Program-made: the position numbers and the translations under genes | NCBI RefSeq assembly: GCF_001205715.1 | Contig: NZ_AQQZ01000001.1 | Span: forward strand, 496,001 to 560,000 | DNA length: 64,000 bases | Source: Pseudaestuariivita atlantica | GTDB taxonomy: Bacteria > Pseudomonadota > Alphaproteobacteria > Rhodobacterales > Rhodobacteraceae | Direction of reading: 5' to 3' | Part shown: positions 27,805-37,643 of the stretch, one piece after another | Layout of the letters: the number at the start of each line of letters is the position of its first letter | Numbering within the stretch: the first letter of the stretch is position 1 | Notes under the pieces: model-generated | Told to the model about the DNA's origin: nothing | Databases searched by the model: none | The model's input: the letters and a program-made list of their open reading frames with translations, nothing else

Positions 27805-29583
27805 CTAGTCCTCCCAGCACTCCACCAGCACAACCACGTCGCGGGCGAGGGTGGTGAGGTCTTCGGGGGCCATGGATTGCTCGGTCACGGTGAAGCCGGG
27901 ATCGGCGCCGGCCTCTTCCAGAACGGCGCGCAGGGCGTCGCTGCTGGCGGCAAAGCGGACGCCGTCGGGGAGGCGGCGACCGCCTTCGTCCTCGGCCAGA
28001 AGCAGGCCCAGCACCGCACCTCCGCCATCGAAGACCGGGCCGCCGGTGTCGCCGGGCAGGGTGTCGACGGCGAGGCGGCGCAGGTTTTCCTCCCCGCGCA
28101 ACCCGCGCAGGTCTTCGAGCCGCCCGAAGGTCAGGGTGGGCGCGCCCAGCTGGCCGCCATAGGAGAACCCGGCGGCGGCGATTTCGGACCGCAGGCGCGG
28201 CGCGCCATCGCGGAAGGTCACGTGGGCGGGCGGCGACAGGGCGTCGCGCGGTTTCAGCACCGCCACGCCCAGCCGGTCATTCCGCGCGGCGATATCGGCG
28301 GGGTAGTCACCGTCCAGCGTGATGCGGGCGCATTGGCCCACCGCCTCGCTCGAGGTGAGGACCGTGCCGCTGGCATCCGTCCAGAAGCCCGAGCGGGTCA
28401 GGATCGGCCGCCGCAGCTTGAGCCCCGACACCAGGTCGAGCGTCTGTTCGGCGCCCTGCGTGTCGTCCCGGCGCAGCGTCGTTCCCGGCAGCACCTGGAA
28501 CGAGGCGCGCATTTCCTGCAGGACGCGGGTGCGGCGTTCTTCGTCTCCGGCAGGCCAGATCAGGGTGAAGCCTTTGACCTCGCCATTCTGCAGGCGTGCC
28601 TCGGTATGGGACACGATCTTCGCGTTCTCGCCGGTCAGGGTGAAGGCGCTGCGCCCCTTCTCGCGGGGGCCCTCGGTGGGCACGATTTCGAGCGTTTCCA
28701 TGATGTCGTAGAGGCCCGACAGCGTGTCCCGGTCGCCCGGTTGCGAAATCAGCAGGACACGCGCGCCGAGGTCGGTGCGGGCATCGTACTGGGCGAAGGG
28801 AAACTCGTATTTCTCGAACGCGACGACGCCGGTGGGCAAGAGCAACTCGATCCCGGCGCGGGTATCGGTGACGCGGCGCAGGTCCATGCCGTCGAGCACG
28901 GCGTTATACTGGCGCATCAGCTCGGCGCGCTGCGCGGTGGTCAGGACGCCCGTGACCTCGTACCCGTTCTCTTCCTGGAAGGCGGCCATCGAGCCGCGCG
29001 TGCCACGGCCATAGGCCCCGTCGATCGCGCCGGTGTAGAAGCCCGCCCATTTCAGCGCGACCTGCAATTCCTTCTTCTCGTCGCGGGTCAGGCGCGCCTC
29101 GGACGCGCGGGCCTCGCGCGGGGTTTCGTCGGGAACGGCGATCTCGTTCTCTTGCTGCGGTTCGGGTGCTTCGACGTTGGGGGTTTCCGGCTCGGCCACT
29201 GCCGTGCCGGTCGGTGCCGGCGCGGTGGCGTCGGACGGGGCCAGAAGGTTGGTGCCCACTGGCCAGAACTGCGACCGGAACGAGCGGGTAAAGGCGATGT
29301 AGCTGTCGGGCGGGATCAGCCCGTTCGCAAGGTAGGAGCGCAGGAGGCTGTCGGCCTCGGACCGGGCATAGGGGCCAAGCGCGATGCCGTACCAGCCGCC
29401 CCCCAGCGAAAACCCGTTCACGTCCGGGAAGACCTGCGCGAAGGCGCGGAGGCGGTTCTGCGCGGCGGTGAGGCTTGGCTGGGCTTCGACCTGGATCCAG
29501 ACGCGGTTATCGGCTCCCTGCGCCAACGCGGCACCAACCCAGACCATTACCGCCACGCACGCTGCCAACCACGTCTTTGCCAT
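27805..29583 (-). CDS. Exported peptidoglycan-binding protein with a dead trypsin-like domain
   Basis: A 592-residue protein. Order: signal peptide (about 1-22), a SPOR-like domain (about 25-100), a Pro/Glu-rich linker, a PG_binding_1 domain (about 165-235, AIDGAYGRGTRGSMAAF), an unassigned region, and a trypsin-like fold (about 399-540). The triad looks lost: the LTNAHVV position reads LTSSEAV (His to Glu413), the DLAVL position reads GVAVL (Asp to Gly439) and GDSGGP reads GDTGGP (Ser to Thr513). A periplasmic scaffold or binding protein at the cell wall is inferred. It is divergent from glyQ and convergent with the repeat array. Confidence 0.85.
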   Translation of the reverse strand: MAKTWLAACVAVMVWVGAALAQGADNRVWIQVEAQPSLTAAQNRLRAFAQVFPDVNGFSLGGGWYGIALGPYARSEADSLLRSYLANGLIPPDSYIAFTRSFRSQFWPVGTNLLAPSDATAPAPTGTAVAEPETPNVEAPEPQQENEIAVPDETPREARASEARLTRDEKKELQVALKWAGFYTGAIDGAYGRGTRGSMAAFQEENGYEVTGVLTTAQRAELMRQYNAVLDGMDLRRVTDTRAGIELLLPTGVVAFEKYEFPFAQYDARTDLGARVLLISQPGDRDTLSGLYDIMETLEIVPTEGPREKGRSAFTLTGENAKIVSHTEARLQNGEVKGFTLIWPAGDEERRTRVLQEMRASFQVLPGTTLRRDDTQGAEQTLDLVSGLKLRRPILTRSGFWTDASGTVLTSSEAVGQCARITLDGDYPADIAARNDRLGVAVLKPRDALSPPAHVTFRDGAPRLRSEIAAAGFSYGGQLGAPTLTFGRLEDLRGLRGEENLRRLAVDTLPGDTGGPVFDGGGAVLGLLLAEDEGGRRLPDGVRFAASSDALRAVLEEAGADPGFTVTEQSMAPEDLTTLARDVVVLVECWED

Positions 29584-29760
29584 GCCCGATCTTCCCCTCG
29601 TCTCCTGGCCTTTGCGGCCTTTGCTGGGCAGCTTATCAAAAGTCGGCGGGCCTGCACCCCAAAATCGCCGCGCCCGCGATCAAATTCCTGCCATCAATGC
29701 CCGTTGACCCCATGGGTAGGCCCCCGTAATCAGTGCGCGACCCGGGCAGAGGAGTGACAG

Positions 29761-30681
29761 ATGGCCGACGTGGCAGCGCCCCGCAGCTTCCAGGAAATCA
29801 TCCTGCGCCTTCAGACCTACTGGGCGTCGAAGGGCTGTGCCGTGTTGCAGCCCTATGACATGGAGGTCGGCGCGGGCACGTTCCACCCCGCCACCACGCT
29901 GCGCTCGCTGGGGGAAAAGCCCTGGGCGGCGGCCTATGTCCAGCCCTCGCGCCGCCCCACGGACGGGCGCTATGGCGAGAACCCCAACCGGCTGCAGCAT
30001 TATTACCAGTACCAGGTGCTGATCAAACCCTCGCTGCCCGACATGCAGGACCTGTACCTTGGCTCGCTCAAGGCCATTGGCATCGATTTCGAGTTGCACG
30101 ACATCCGGTTCGTCGAGGACGACTGGGAAAGCCCGACTTTGGGTGCGTGGGGGCTTGGCTGGGAGGTCTGGTGCGACGGGATGGAGGTGAGCCAGTTCAC
30201 CTATTTCCAGCAGGTGGGCGGGCACGATTGCAAGCCGGTCTCGGGCGAGCTGACCTACGGGCTTGAGCGGCTGGCGATGTACGTGCTTGGCGTCGATCAC
30301 GTGATGGACATGCCGTTCAACGACCCGGACGCGCCCATCGCGCTGACATACGGCGACATCTTCCGCCAGACCGAGCAGGAATATTCCCGCTGGAATTTCG
30401 ACGTGGCCAATACCGAGGTGCTGCTGCGACAGTTCGAGGAGGCGGAGGCGCATTGCGCGGCGATCCTTGCGGAACCGCACGAGGACCCGAAGACCGGCAA
30501 GCGCATCATCATGGCGCACCCGGCCTACGACCAGTGCATCAAGGCGTCCCACATCTTCAACCTGCTCGACGCGCGCGGCGTGATATCCGTCACCGAGCGG
30601 CAGGCCTATATCGGGCGGGTGCGGGCGCTGGCGAAGATGTGCGCGGATGCCTTCGTGCAGACCGACGCGGCGGTGGCCTGA
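29761..30681 (+). CDS. glyQ: Glycyl-tRNA synthetase alpha subunit
   Basis: A 306-residue catalytic subunit of the bacterial alpha2-beta2 GlyRS. Diagnostic stretches: [38 protein letters not shown] and [19 protein letters not shown]. It is separated from glyS by one small gene, as usual in Rhodobacteraceae, and starts 3 bp before it. Confidence 0.97.
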   Translation: MADVAAPRSFQEIILRLQTYWASKGCAVLQPYDMEVGAGTFHPATTLRSLGEKPWAAAYVQPSRRPTDGRYGENPNRLQHYYQYQVLIKPSLPDMQDLYLGSLKAIGIDFELHDIRFVEDDWESPTLGAWGLGWEVWCDGMEVSQFTYFQQVGGHDCKPVSGELTYGLERLAMYVLGVDHVMDMPFNDPDAPIALTYGDIFRQTEQEYSRWNFDVANTEVLLRQFEEAEAHCAAILAEPHEDPKTGKRIIMAHPAYDQCIKASHIFNLLDARGVISVTERQAYIGRVRALAKMCADAFVQTDAAVA

Positions 30682-30684
30682 GCC

Positions 30685-31209
30685 ATGGCGGGCCGGATCG
30701 TGGTGGGGGGCATCCTGATGATCGCACTGGTGGCGGGCGTGGTCATGTATTGGCTGCAGGTCTACGGGTTCTATGACGAGATCTCGGACACGGGCAGCGA
30801 TGCGGTGCAGCTGACCTCGCTGGTGTCGGGGGAGGCGGAGCCGATCCTCTACGACGCATTTCGCGCCATCGATTCCGACAGTTCGCCCATCCGCTACCGC
30901 GCCTGTTTCACCACCACCATGTCGCTGCCGATGCTGACCGAAACCTATGTGGGCCTCGACCGCGCGGCGCCACGCGTCGCGCCGGGGTGGTTCGACTGTT
31001 TCGATGCCGAAAGCATCGGCGAGATGCTGGAAGACGGCCGCGCGCTCGCCTTCCTTGGCGAGGCGAATATCGAGTTCGGGATCGACCGGATCGTCGCCAT
31101 CACCGAGGACGGGCGCGGATATGTCTGGCACGACATCAATGAATGCGGCGACAAGTCCTATGACGGCTCGCCCCTGGGCGACGATTGCCCCGAACGAGAG
31201 GCCGAGTGA
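30685..31209 (+). CDS. Membrane-anchored protein between glyQ and glyS (probable DUF6446)
   Basis: A 174-residue protein with one N-terminal membrane anchor (residues about 5-25) and a periplasmic part holding conserved cysteines (ACFTTTMS, WFDCFDAES, NECGDKSYDG, DDCPERE). I believe this is the family named DUF6446, known from this exact position in Rhodobacterales; that assignment is from memory. Four Cys in the exported part suggest disulfides. The stop overlaps the glyS start by one base. Function unknown. Confidence 0.8.
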   Translation: MAGRIVVGGILMIALVAGVVMYWLQVYGFYDEISDTGSDAVQLTSLVSGEAEPILYDAFRAIDSDSSPIRYRACFTTTMSLPMLTETYVGLDRAAPRVAPGWFDCFDAESIGEMLEDGRALAFLGEANIEFGIDRIVAITEDGRGYVWHDINECGDKSYDGSPLGDDCPEREAE

Positions 31210-33263
31210 TGCCCGATCTGCTGATCGAACTCTTTTCCGAGGAAATCCCCGCGCGCATGCAGGCGCGCGCCGCCGAGGACCTGAAGAAACTGGTGACGAA
31301 CGGGATGGTCGAGGCCGGGCTGACCTATGGCTCGGCCGCGGCCTTTGCCACGCCGCGCCGGCTGTGCCTGACGGTCGACGGCGTGTCTGCGGCATCGCCC
31401 ACCTTGCGCGAGGAACGTCGCGGGCCCCGTGTGGACGCGCCCGAGAAGGCGATCGAGGGCTTTCTGCGTGGCGCGGGCGTTGCGCGCGACGATCTTGAAG
31501 AGCGCGAGGAGAAGAAGGGCACGTTCTTTTTCGCCACCGTCGTGAAGGAAGGCCGCCCCGCTGGCGACATCATTGCCGAGGTGCTGGAAGCGACCGTGCG
31601 CGGTTTCCCGTGGCCGAAGGCGATGCGCTGGGGCGCGGGTTCCTTGCGCTGGGTGCGCCCGCTGCACCGCATCCTGTGCATCCTGACGGACGAGGCGGGG
31701 GCGACGGTGGTGCCGCTGGACGTGGACGGGATCACGTCGGGCGACGTGACCGAAGGCCACCGCTTCATGGCGCCGGAGCCATTTTCCGTCGTGTCTTTCG
31801 AGGATTACGAGGCGAAGCTGAAGCGCGCCTATGTCGTTCTGAACCCCGAGGAACGGGCCGAGACGATCAAGTCGGACGCCGCCAACCAGGCCTTCGCGCA
31901 GGGGCTGGACGTGGTCGAGGATCCGGGCCTGTTGCGAGAGGTGGCGGGGCTGGTCGAATGGCCCGTCGTACTGATGGGAGAGATCGGGGCGGAGTTCCTC
32001 GAACTGCCGCCGGAGGTGCTTCAGACCTCGATGAAGGAGCACCAGAAGTTCTTCTCGGTCCGCGACAAGACGGGGCGGATCGTGCGCTTCGTCACCGTGG
32101 CCAACCGAGAGACGGCGGATCAGGGCGCGACCATCCTTGCGGGCAACCAGAAGGTGCTGTCGGCGCGGCTGGCGGATGCGAAGTTCTTCTGGGAGAACGA
32201 TTTGCGCGTGGCCAAGACCGACATGAGCGTCTGGCTGCAAGCGCTTGAAAACGTGACGTTCCACCGCAAAATCGGGTCACAGAAGGAACGCATCGACCGG
32301 ATCGCCGCGCTGGCGCGCGAGTTGGCGCCCGTGGTGGGTGCCGATCCTGACGAAGCCGCTCGGGCGGCGGAAGTTGCCAAGGCCGATCTGTCCTCGGAAA
32401 TGGTGTACGAATTCCCCGAATTGCAGGGCGTCATGGGCGTCTACTATGCCCGCGCGGCGGGTGAGAGCGAGGCCGTGGCCGAGGCCTGCGCCGCGCATTA
32501 CCAGCCCCTTGGCCCGTCAGACGATGTGCCGACGGGTGCCGTTTCTCAGGCGGTGGCGCTGGCCGACAAGCTGGACCTGCTGACGGGCATGTGGGCGATC
32601 GGCGAGAAACCGACCGGGTCGGGCGACCCGTTCGCCTTGCGCCGCGCGGCCTTGGGCGTGATCCGGATCGTGCTGGAAACGGGAGCGACGCTGCCACTGA
32701 CCGAGGTGATCGGGAAGGCGAAGAACGACGCGGATGCCGCTGATCTCGTGTCCTTTTTCCACGACCGCCTCAAGGTCTACCTGCGCGACAAGGGTATCCG
32801 GCATGATGTGATCGATGCGTGCATCGCGATGCCGGGCGCGGATGATCTGGCGCTGCTGGTCAAGCGGGCCGAGGCGCTGAGCGACGTGCTGAAGACCGAT
32901 GATGGCGAGAACCTCGTGCAGGGGTTCAAGCGCGCCAACAACATCCTGACGCAGGCCGAGGAGAAGGACGGGGTCGAATACTCGTTCGGGGCGGATGCCA
33001 GGTTCGCCGAGGACGCGACCGAACAGGCGCTGTTTGCCGCGATGGACGCGCAACGGCCCAGGATCGAGGCGGCGATGGCCGATCAGGATTTCGCCACGGC
33101 GATGGCCGAGATGGCGGCACTGCGCGCGCCCATCGACGCGTTCTTCGAAGCGGTGCAGGTCAATGCCGAGGCCGACGTGGTGCGGCGCAACCGCCTGAAC
33201 CTGCTGGGCGATATCCGCAAGCTCTGTTCCGGGGTGGCTGATTTGACGCGGATCGAGGGGTAG
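31209..33263 (+). CDS. glyS: Glycyl-tRNA synthetase beta subunit
   Basis: A 684-residue subunit needed for tRNA-Gly binding. It starts MPDLLIELFSEEIPARMQAR, as all GlyS proteins do, and carries VLQTSMKEHQKFFSV, ANRET and the HD-like and anticodon-binding regions to the end. The ATG at 31209 overlaps the preceding stop codon (TGATG), so translation is coupled. Confidence 0.96.
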   Translation: MPDLLIELFSEEIPARMQARAAEDLKKLVTNGMVEAGLTYGSAAAFATPRRLCLTVDGVSAASPTLREERRGPRVDAPEKAIEGFLRGAGVARDDLEEREEKKGTFFFATVVKEGRPAGDIIAEVLEATVRGFPWPKAMRWGAGSLRWVRPLHRILCILTDEAGATVVPLDVDGITSGDVTEGHRFMAPEPFSVVSFEDYEAKLKRAYVVLNPEERAETIKSDAANQAFAQGLDVVEDPGLLREVAGLVEWPVVLMGEIGAEFLELPPEVLQTSMKEHQKFFSVRDKTGRIVRFVTVANRETADQGATILAGNQKVLSARLADAKFFWENDLRVAKTDMSVWLQALENVTFHRKIGSQKERIDRIAALARELAPVVGADPDEAARAAEVAKADLSSEMVYEFPELQGVMGVYYARAAGESEAVAEACAAHYQPLGPSDDVPTGAVSQAVALADKLDLLTGMWAIGEKPTGSGDPFALRRAALGVIRIVLETGATLPLTEVIGKAKNDADAADLVSFFHDRLKVYLRDKGIRHDVIDACIAMPGADDLALLVKRAEALSDVLKTDDGENLVQGFKRANNILTQAEEKDGVEYSFGADARFAEDATEQALFAAMDAQRPRIEAAMADQDFATAMAEMAALRAPIDAFFEAVQVNAEADVVRRNRLNLLGDIRKLCSGVADLTRIEG

Positions 33264-33316
33264 GGCTTGCCCGGCGGGCGCGCATGTCTATGCTGCACCT
33301 GCGAAAGGACGAGCCC

Positions 33317-35845
33317 ATGCCGCAGCAGCCTGACATCACGCTTGTGACGCCCACCGCGCCCATCGCGGTGGCGACCCATGGCGGGCGCGCGAAATGTCTG
33401 CAGCGGCTGGTGCGGCTGGACCTGCCGGTGCCGCGCACGGTGGTGTTGAGTTTCGACACGGTGCTGGAGATCGCGAACGGCCAGATGCCGGATGCCGGGA
33501 TGATCCTGTCGCAATTCGAACCCGGTGTGCTGTTGTGCGTGCGGCCCTCGTCCGAGGACCCCGACTGGGGCGGTCCGGGCGCGATGATGAACGTCGGCAT
33601 GAGCGCCGAGCGGCGCGATGCGCTGGCCGCGACGCTGGGCGAGGAAGAGGCGACGCGGCTTTACCTGCGGTTCGTGCAATCCTACGCGGTGCACGTGGCA
33701 CGCCTTGACCCCGACGAGTTCGAAGAGACGGAGGCGGCGCCCGACGTGGCGCTGGCCGCCGCGCTGCGCGCCTACGAGGACGAGATGGAGACGCCCTTCC
33801 CGCAGGACCCGGCGGAACAGCTTGCCGGCGTTCTGCGGTCGATGGCGCGGGCGTGGCAGGGCACGACGGCGCGGCTGCTCAGGCAGGCCAAGGGCGCGCC
33901 GGCGGATGCGGGCCTTGGCCTGATCGTGCAGCAGATGGCGCTGGGGCAGGGCGATTGCGGATCGGGCGTGATGCAACTGGCCTCCAGCGAGACGGGGCTG
34001 GAACAGATCACCGGGCGCTACCTTGGCCGCAGCCAGGGCCGGGAGGCGCTGGGGGGTGCGAGCGACGTTCTGTACCTTGAGCGCGACCCGCGCGGGCCGT
34101 CGCTGGAAGAGGCGCTGCCCGAGGCGTTCGAGGTCCTGAAACAGCATTCAGCGCTGATGCGCCACCGCCTGCGCGAAGAGATGCAGGTGGAATTCACCAT
34201 CCAGAACGGGGAGGTCTTCATCCTCGACGGGGTGCGCGTGCCGCGCTCGAACCGCGCCGGTGTGCGGATCGCGGTGCGGCTGGCCGAAGACGGGATCATC
34301 CCGCGCGAGGAGGCCGTGTGCCGGGTGGAGCCGCGGGCATTGGCAGAGCTTCTGCACCGGCAGGTCGCGCCGGGGGCCGAACGCGATGTGCTGGGTCGGG
34401 GTGTCGCGGCATCTCCGGGCGCGGCGACGGGCATGGTTGTCTTCACCGCCTCTGCCGCGCAGGCCGCGGCGGCGCGGGGAGAGGCCTGCATCCTCGTGCG
34501 GCGCGAGACCTCTCCCGAGGACATCCGCGGCATGCATGCCGCGTCGGCGGTGCTGACTGAACGTGGGGGCATGTCCTCGCACGCGGCGGTGATCGGGCGG
34601 GGGCTTGGCGTGCCCTGCGTGGTCGGCGCGTCCGAGTTGCGGTTCCAGACACGGCGCAAGCAGTTGATCGCGCGCGACGGCCGCGTGGTCCGCGATGGCG
34701 ACACGATCACCATCGATGGATCGACCGGGGAGGTTCTGGCCGGTGCGCCGCGCCTGATCGAACCGGTTCTCGACGACGCGTTCCGGAAGCTTCTGGGCTG
34801 GGCGGACGAGGTGCGCGACATCAAGGTGCGCGCCAATGCCGACACGCCCGAGGACGCGGAGACGGCGCGGATGTTCGAAGCAGACGGCATCGGGCTCTGC
34901 CGGACCGAGCACATGTTCGTCGAGGCCGACCGCCTGACGGTGATGCGCGAGATGATCTTTGCCGACACCACGGAAGAGCGGCGCGATGCGCTCGACCTGC
35001 TGCTGCCGATGCAGCGCGACGATTTCCGCGACCTGTTCCGCATCATGGCCGGCAAGCCGGTCTGCATCCGGCTGCTCGACCCACCGCTGCACGAGTTCCT
35101 GCCGACCAACCGCGTCGACCAGCAGGCGCTGGCCGAGGCGCTGGACCGCCCCCTGAGCGAGGTGACGCGCCGGGTCGAGGAGCTGACCGAATACAACCCC
35201 ATGCTGGGCATGCGCGGCGTGCGGCTGGGGATCGCGCTGCCCGAGATCTACGACATGCAGGCGCGCGCGATCTTCGAGGCGACGATCGCCCAGGATGGCG
35301 GCGAGCCCGTGGTGCCGGAGATCATGATCCCGCTGGTCACCGCCAAGCGCGAGGTCGAACTGGTCAAGACCCGCGTCGACGCGGTCGCGGCCGAGGTGCG
35401 CACGCGCACCGGCGCCGATTTCGACTACAAGCTGGGCGTGATGGTCGAGACGCCGCGCGCGGCGCTCAGGGCCGGGGATATCGCGCCCTATTGTGCCTTC
35501 ATGTCCTTCGGCACCAACGACCTGACGCAGATGACCTACGGGTTGAGCCGCGACGATGCCGGGCGGTTCATGTCGGCCTACGTGCAGCAGGGCGTCTTCC
35601 CCGAGGACCCGTTCCACACGCTCGATCGCGACGGGGTGGGCGAGTTGCTGACCATCGCGGCAGAGCGCGGGCGGCGCGCCGCGCCCGACATCGTGCTGTC
35701 GATCTGCGGCGAGCACGGGGGCAGCCCCGAATCAATCGAGTTTTGCCGGGAGGCGGGATTCGACTATGTCTCGTGCTCCCCGTTCCGGGTGCCCATCGCG
35801 CGGCTTGCCGCGGCCCAGCTGGCCTTGAAGCCCAAAATCGTGTAG
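33317..35845 (+). CDS. Divergent pyruvate, phosphate dikinase-like protein
   Basis: An 842-residue protein. The swivelling phospho-His domain is normal (GGMSSHAAVIGRG, His about 422) and so is the C-terminal PEP-binding barrel with its catalytic Cys (ICGEHGGSP, about 797). The N-terminal ATP-grasp part is only about 320 residues, against about 500 in classic PPDK, and key segments differ: CVRPSSEDPDWGGPG for the SVRSGA region, and FILDGVRVP where LQTRxGKRT is expected. It may use another phosphate donor or have lost the ATP step. The ATG at 33317 has an AAAGGA site; 33284 is an alternative start. Confidence 0.85.
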   Translation: MPQQPDITLVTPTAPIAVATHGGRAKCLQRLVRLDLPVPRTVVLSFDTVLEIANGQMPDAGMILSQFEPGVLLCVRPSSEDPDWGGPGAMMNVGMSAERRDALAATLGEEEATRLYLRFVQSYAVHVARLDPDEFEETEAAPDVALAAALRAYEDEMETPFPQDPAEQLAGVLRSMARAWQGTTARLLRQAKGAPADAGLGLIVQQMALGQGDCGSGVMQLASSETGLEQITGRYLGRSQGREALGGASDVLYLERDPRGPSLEEALPEAFEVLKQHSALMRHRLREEMQVEFTIQNGEVFILDGVRVPRSNRAGVRIAVRLAEDGIIPREEAVCRVEPRALAELLHRQVAPGAERDVLGRGVAASPGAATGMVVFTASAAQAAAARGEACILVRRETSPEDIRGMHAASAVLTERGGMSSHAAVIGRGLGVPCVVGASELRFQTRRKQLIARDGRVVRDGDTITIDGSTGEVLAGAPRLIEPVLDDAFRKLLGWADEVRDIKVRANADTPEDAETARMFEADGIGLCRTEHMFVEADRLTVMREMIFADTTEERRDALDLLLPMQRDDFRDLFRIMAGKPVCIRLLDPPLHEFLPTNRVDQQALAEALDRPLSEVTRRVEELTEYNPMLGMRGVRLGIALPEIYDMQARAIFEATIAQDGGEPVVPEIMIPLVTAKREVELVKTRVDAVAAEVRTRTGADFDYKLGVMVETPRAALRAGDIAPYCAFMSFGTNDLTQMTYGLSRDDAGRFMSAYVQQGVFPEDPFHTLDRDGVGELLTIAAERGRRAAPDIVLSICGEHGGSPESIEFCREAGFDYVSCSPFRVPIARLAAAQLALKPKIV

Positions 35846-35994
35846 CCCTTCCAGACCGCGACCCAAGATCGGCTTCCCGCGTCCATAAGCGGCGTGGCCT
35901 TGCCGATGCCGGTCGCGACTGGCTGGCCTGAACGGGTTTTCTGGTGTAAACCCGCGTGATGCCTGAAGGAAAAACGGTTGGGGGACCGTGGTAA

Positions 35995-36633
35995 ATGCGC
36001 CTGTTCGTTGTGACCATCGCCTTGTTCGTCGCGTGGAGTGTCCAGGGCGTGGCCCAGGATGCCAAGCGCAAGGTCGAGCAGCTTGTCTCCATCGAACTGG
36101 CCGCGCTTGAAGCGCAACCCGAGGGCAAGCTCGAAGCGCTGGTCAAACCGCGCCTGCGCCCCGAGGGGCTGCTGGCACGGTCGGGCGGCAAGAAAGTCGC
36201 CTACACGCAGGCATGGCTTGATGCGCAGCCGAAGGCGACGGGCGGGCGGGAATGGAATTGCCTTGCCGAGGCGCTTTATTTCGAGGCACGCGGCGAGACG
36301 CTGAAGGGCCAGTTCGCGGTGGCCGAGGTGATCGCCAACCGGGTCGAAAGCAAGCGTTTCCCGAACAGCTTCTGCGCTGTGATCAACCAAGGCACGGGGC
36401 GCAAGTTCGCCTGCCAGTTCACCTATACCTGTGACGGTCGGCCCGAGAAGATCCACGAACCCCGCGCCTTCGAACGGGTGGGCAAGGTGGCCCGCGCCAT
36501 GCTGGACGGTGCCAGCCGTCCGCTGACCAAGGGCGCCACCTTCTATCACACCACGGCGGTGCGCCCGAAATGGTCGCGTGTCTTCAAGCGCACGGCCAAG
36601 ATCGGCGTTCACGTCTTCTATCGCCGCGGCTGA
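35995..36633 (+). CDS. SleB-type cell-wall hydrolase, exported
   Basis: A 212-residue protein with a signal peptide (about 1-20, ending VAQD) and a Hydrolase_2/SleB domain at about 85-205: CLAEALYFEARGE with the catalytic Glu, then GQFAVAEVIANRVES and CQFTYTCDG. The family are lytic transglycosylases or amidases acting on peptidoglycan. A small stem CGGGTTT/AAACCCG at 35933-35954 lies upstream, after the PPDK-like gene. Confidence 0.88.
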   Translation: MRLFVVTIALFVAWSVQGVAQDAKRKVEQLVSIELAALEAQPEGKLEALVKPRLRPEGLLARSGGKKVAYTQAWLDAQPKATGGREWNCLAEALYFEARGETLKGQFAVAEVIANRVESKRFPNSFCAVINQGTGRKFACQFTYTCDGRPEKIHEPRAFERVGKVARAMLDGASRPLTKGATFYHTTAVRPKWSRVFKRTAKIGVHVFYRRG

Positions 36634-36721
36634 GGCCGGCAAGGTCGTGCCGGGCGCGGATTTTCCCCGTGCGTTCGGCGCGGCAAGGCTCTAGGTCTGT
36701 CACGACGGGACAGGGGACAAC

Positions 36722-37630
36722 ATGAGCCACGACATTCACCTTGCATTCGAACATCCGGCGGAGCGCGCGCGGGCCACGGAAGGCACCGGCTTGCCCGACC
36801 GGATTTCGCTGCGCGACCACGTGGTCGAGGTCGAGATCGGCGCCTTCCAGGCCGAGCGCGGGACGACCCAGCGGGTCTGTTTCAACGTGGTGGTCGAGGT
36901 CGCGCCGCGGGACGCGGTGGATGACGATGTCGACACGATCCTTTCCTATGACCGGGTGACCGAGGCGATCGCGCAGGAACTGGCGGCGGAGCGGCTGAAC
37001 CTGCTGGAGACGCTGGCCGAACGGGTGGCGGAACGGGTGCTGCTGGAACCGCAGGCGCTGCGGGCCTTCGTGCGGATCGAGAAGCTCGATCGCGGCCCCG
37101 GCGCGCTGGGGGTGGAGATCGTGCGCGCCCGCGCGGCGGACCCGGTGCCGGACGAACACGCGGTGGTGCATCCACATGTCGTGTTCCTTGGCAATGACGC
37201 GTTCGACGATCCCGCGCTGGCGGGCTGGCTCGACCGGGCCGAGGCGCAGGCGGTGCCGCTGGTGCTGTGCGTGGGCGCACCGGCCATCGCCCCGCCCAAG
37301 GCGGCGCATCCGCTGGCGCAGCGGCGGATCGACCTGCTGGCGGTGGAACAGAACGCGTGGTGCCTTGCCGCGCGCGATGCCCGCTGTGTCGTGGTCGACA
37401 CCCGGACCGAGCTCGACTGGGCGATGAAGAACGGCCAGATCAGCGTCTGGGCACCCTCCAAGCTGGTGCTGGACGCGGTGGAGAAGCCCGCCTCGGACGT
37501 GCCCGAGGCGCTGGCGGTCTGGCTGGCGGACGTGCTGGACGCGGAGCGGATGAGTTTCGTGGCGGCGGCGCCTCCCGAAGGCGGGACGCGGCCCGTCGTG
37601 GTCGTGCAGCGGTTTGCCGATCTCGACTGA
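36722..37630 (+). CDS. folB: FolB-type dihydroneopterin aldolase with an extra C-terminal domain
   Basis: Residues about 22-135 are a FolB domain (DRISLRDHVVEVEIGAFQAE, VRIEKLDRGPGA with the likely catalytic Lys), converting dihydroneopterin to 6-hydroxymethyl-dihydropterin for folate synthesis. Residues about 140-302 form a second domain I cannot place (HPHVVFLGNDAF, VPLVLCVGAPAIAP, NGQISVWAPSKLVLD). Typical FolB is about 120 residues, so this is a fusion. It starts a folB-folP-glmM operon; folP begins 14 bp later. Confidence 0.85.
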   Translation: MSHDIHLAFEHPAERARATEGTGLPDRISLRDHVVEVEIGAFQAERGTTQRVCFNVVVEVAPRDAVDDDVDTILSYDRVTEAIAQELAAERLNLLETLAERVAERVLLEPQALRAFVRIEKLDRGPGALGVEIVRARAADPVPDEHAVVHPHVVFLGNDAFDDPALAGWLDRAEAQAVPLVLCVGAPAIAPPKAAHPLAQRRIDLLAVEQNAWCLAARDARCVVVDTRTELDWAMKNGQISVWAPSKLVLDAVEKPASDVPEALAVWLADVLDAERMSFVAAAPPEGGTRPVVVVQRFADLD

Positions 37631-37643
37631 CGGGCGGCGCGGC

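Noticed and set aside
27416-27833. Several open frames of 60-130 codons in the ocd to protease-like gap
   Set aside because: They lie wholly inside the repeat array; the peptides differ in frame between copies and include Arg/Pro-rich nonsense. The conserved feature is the hairpins.
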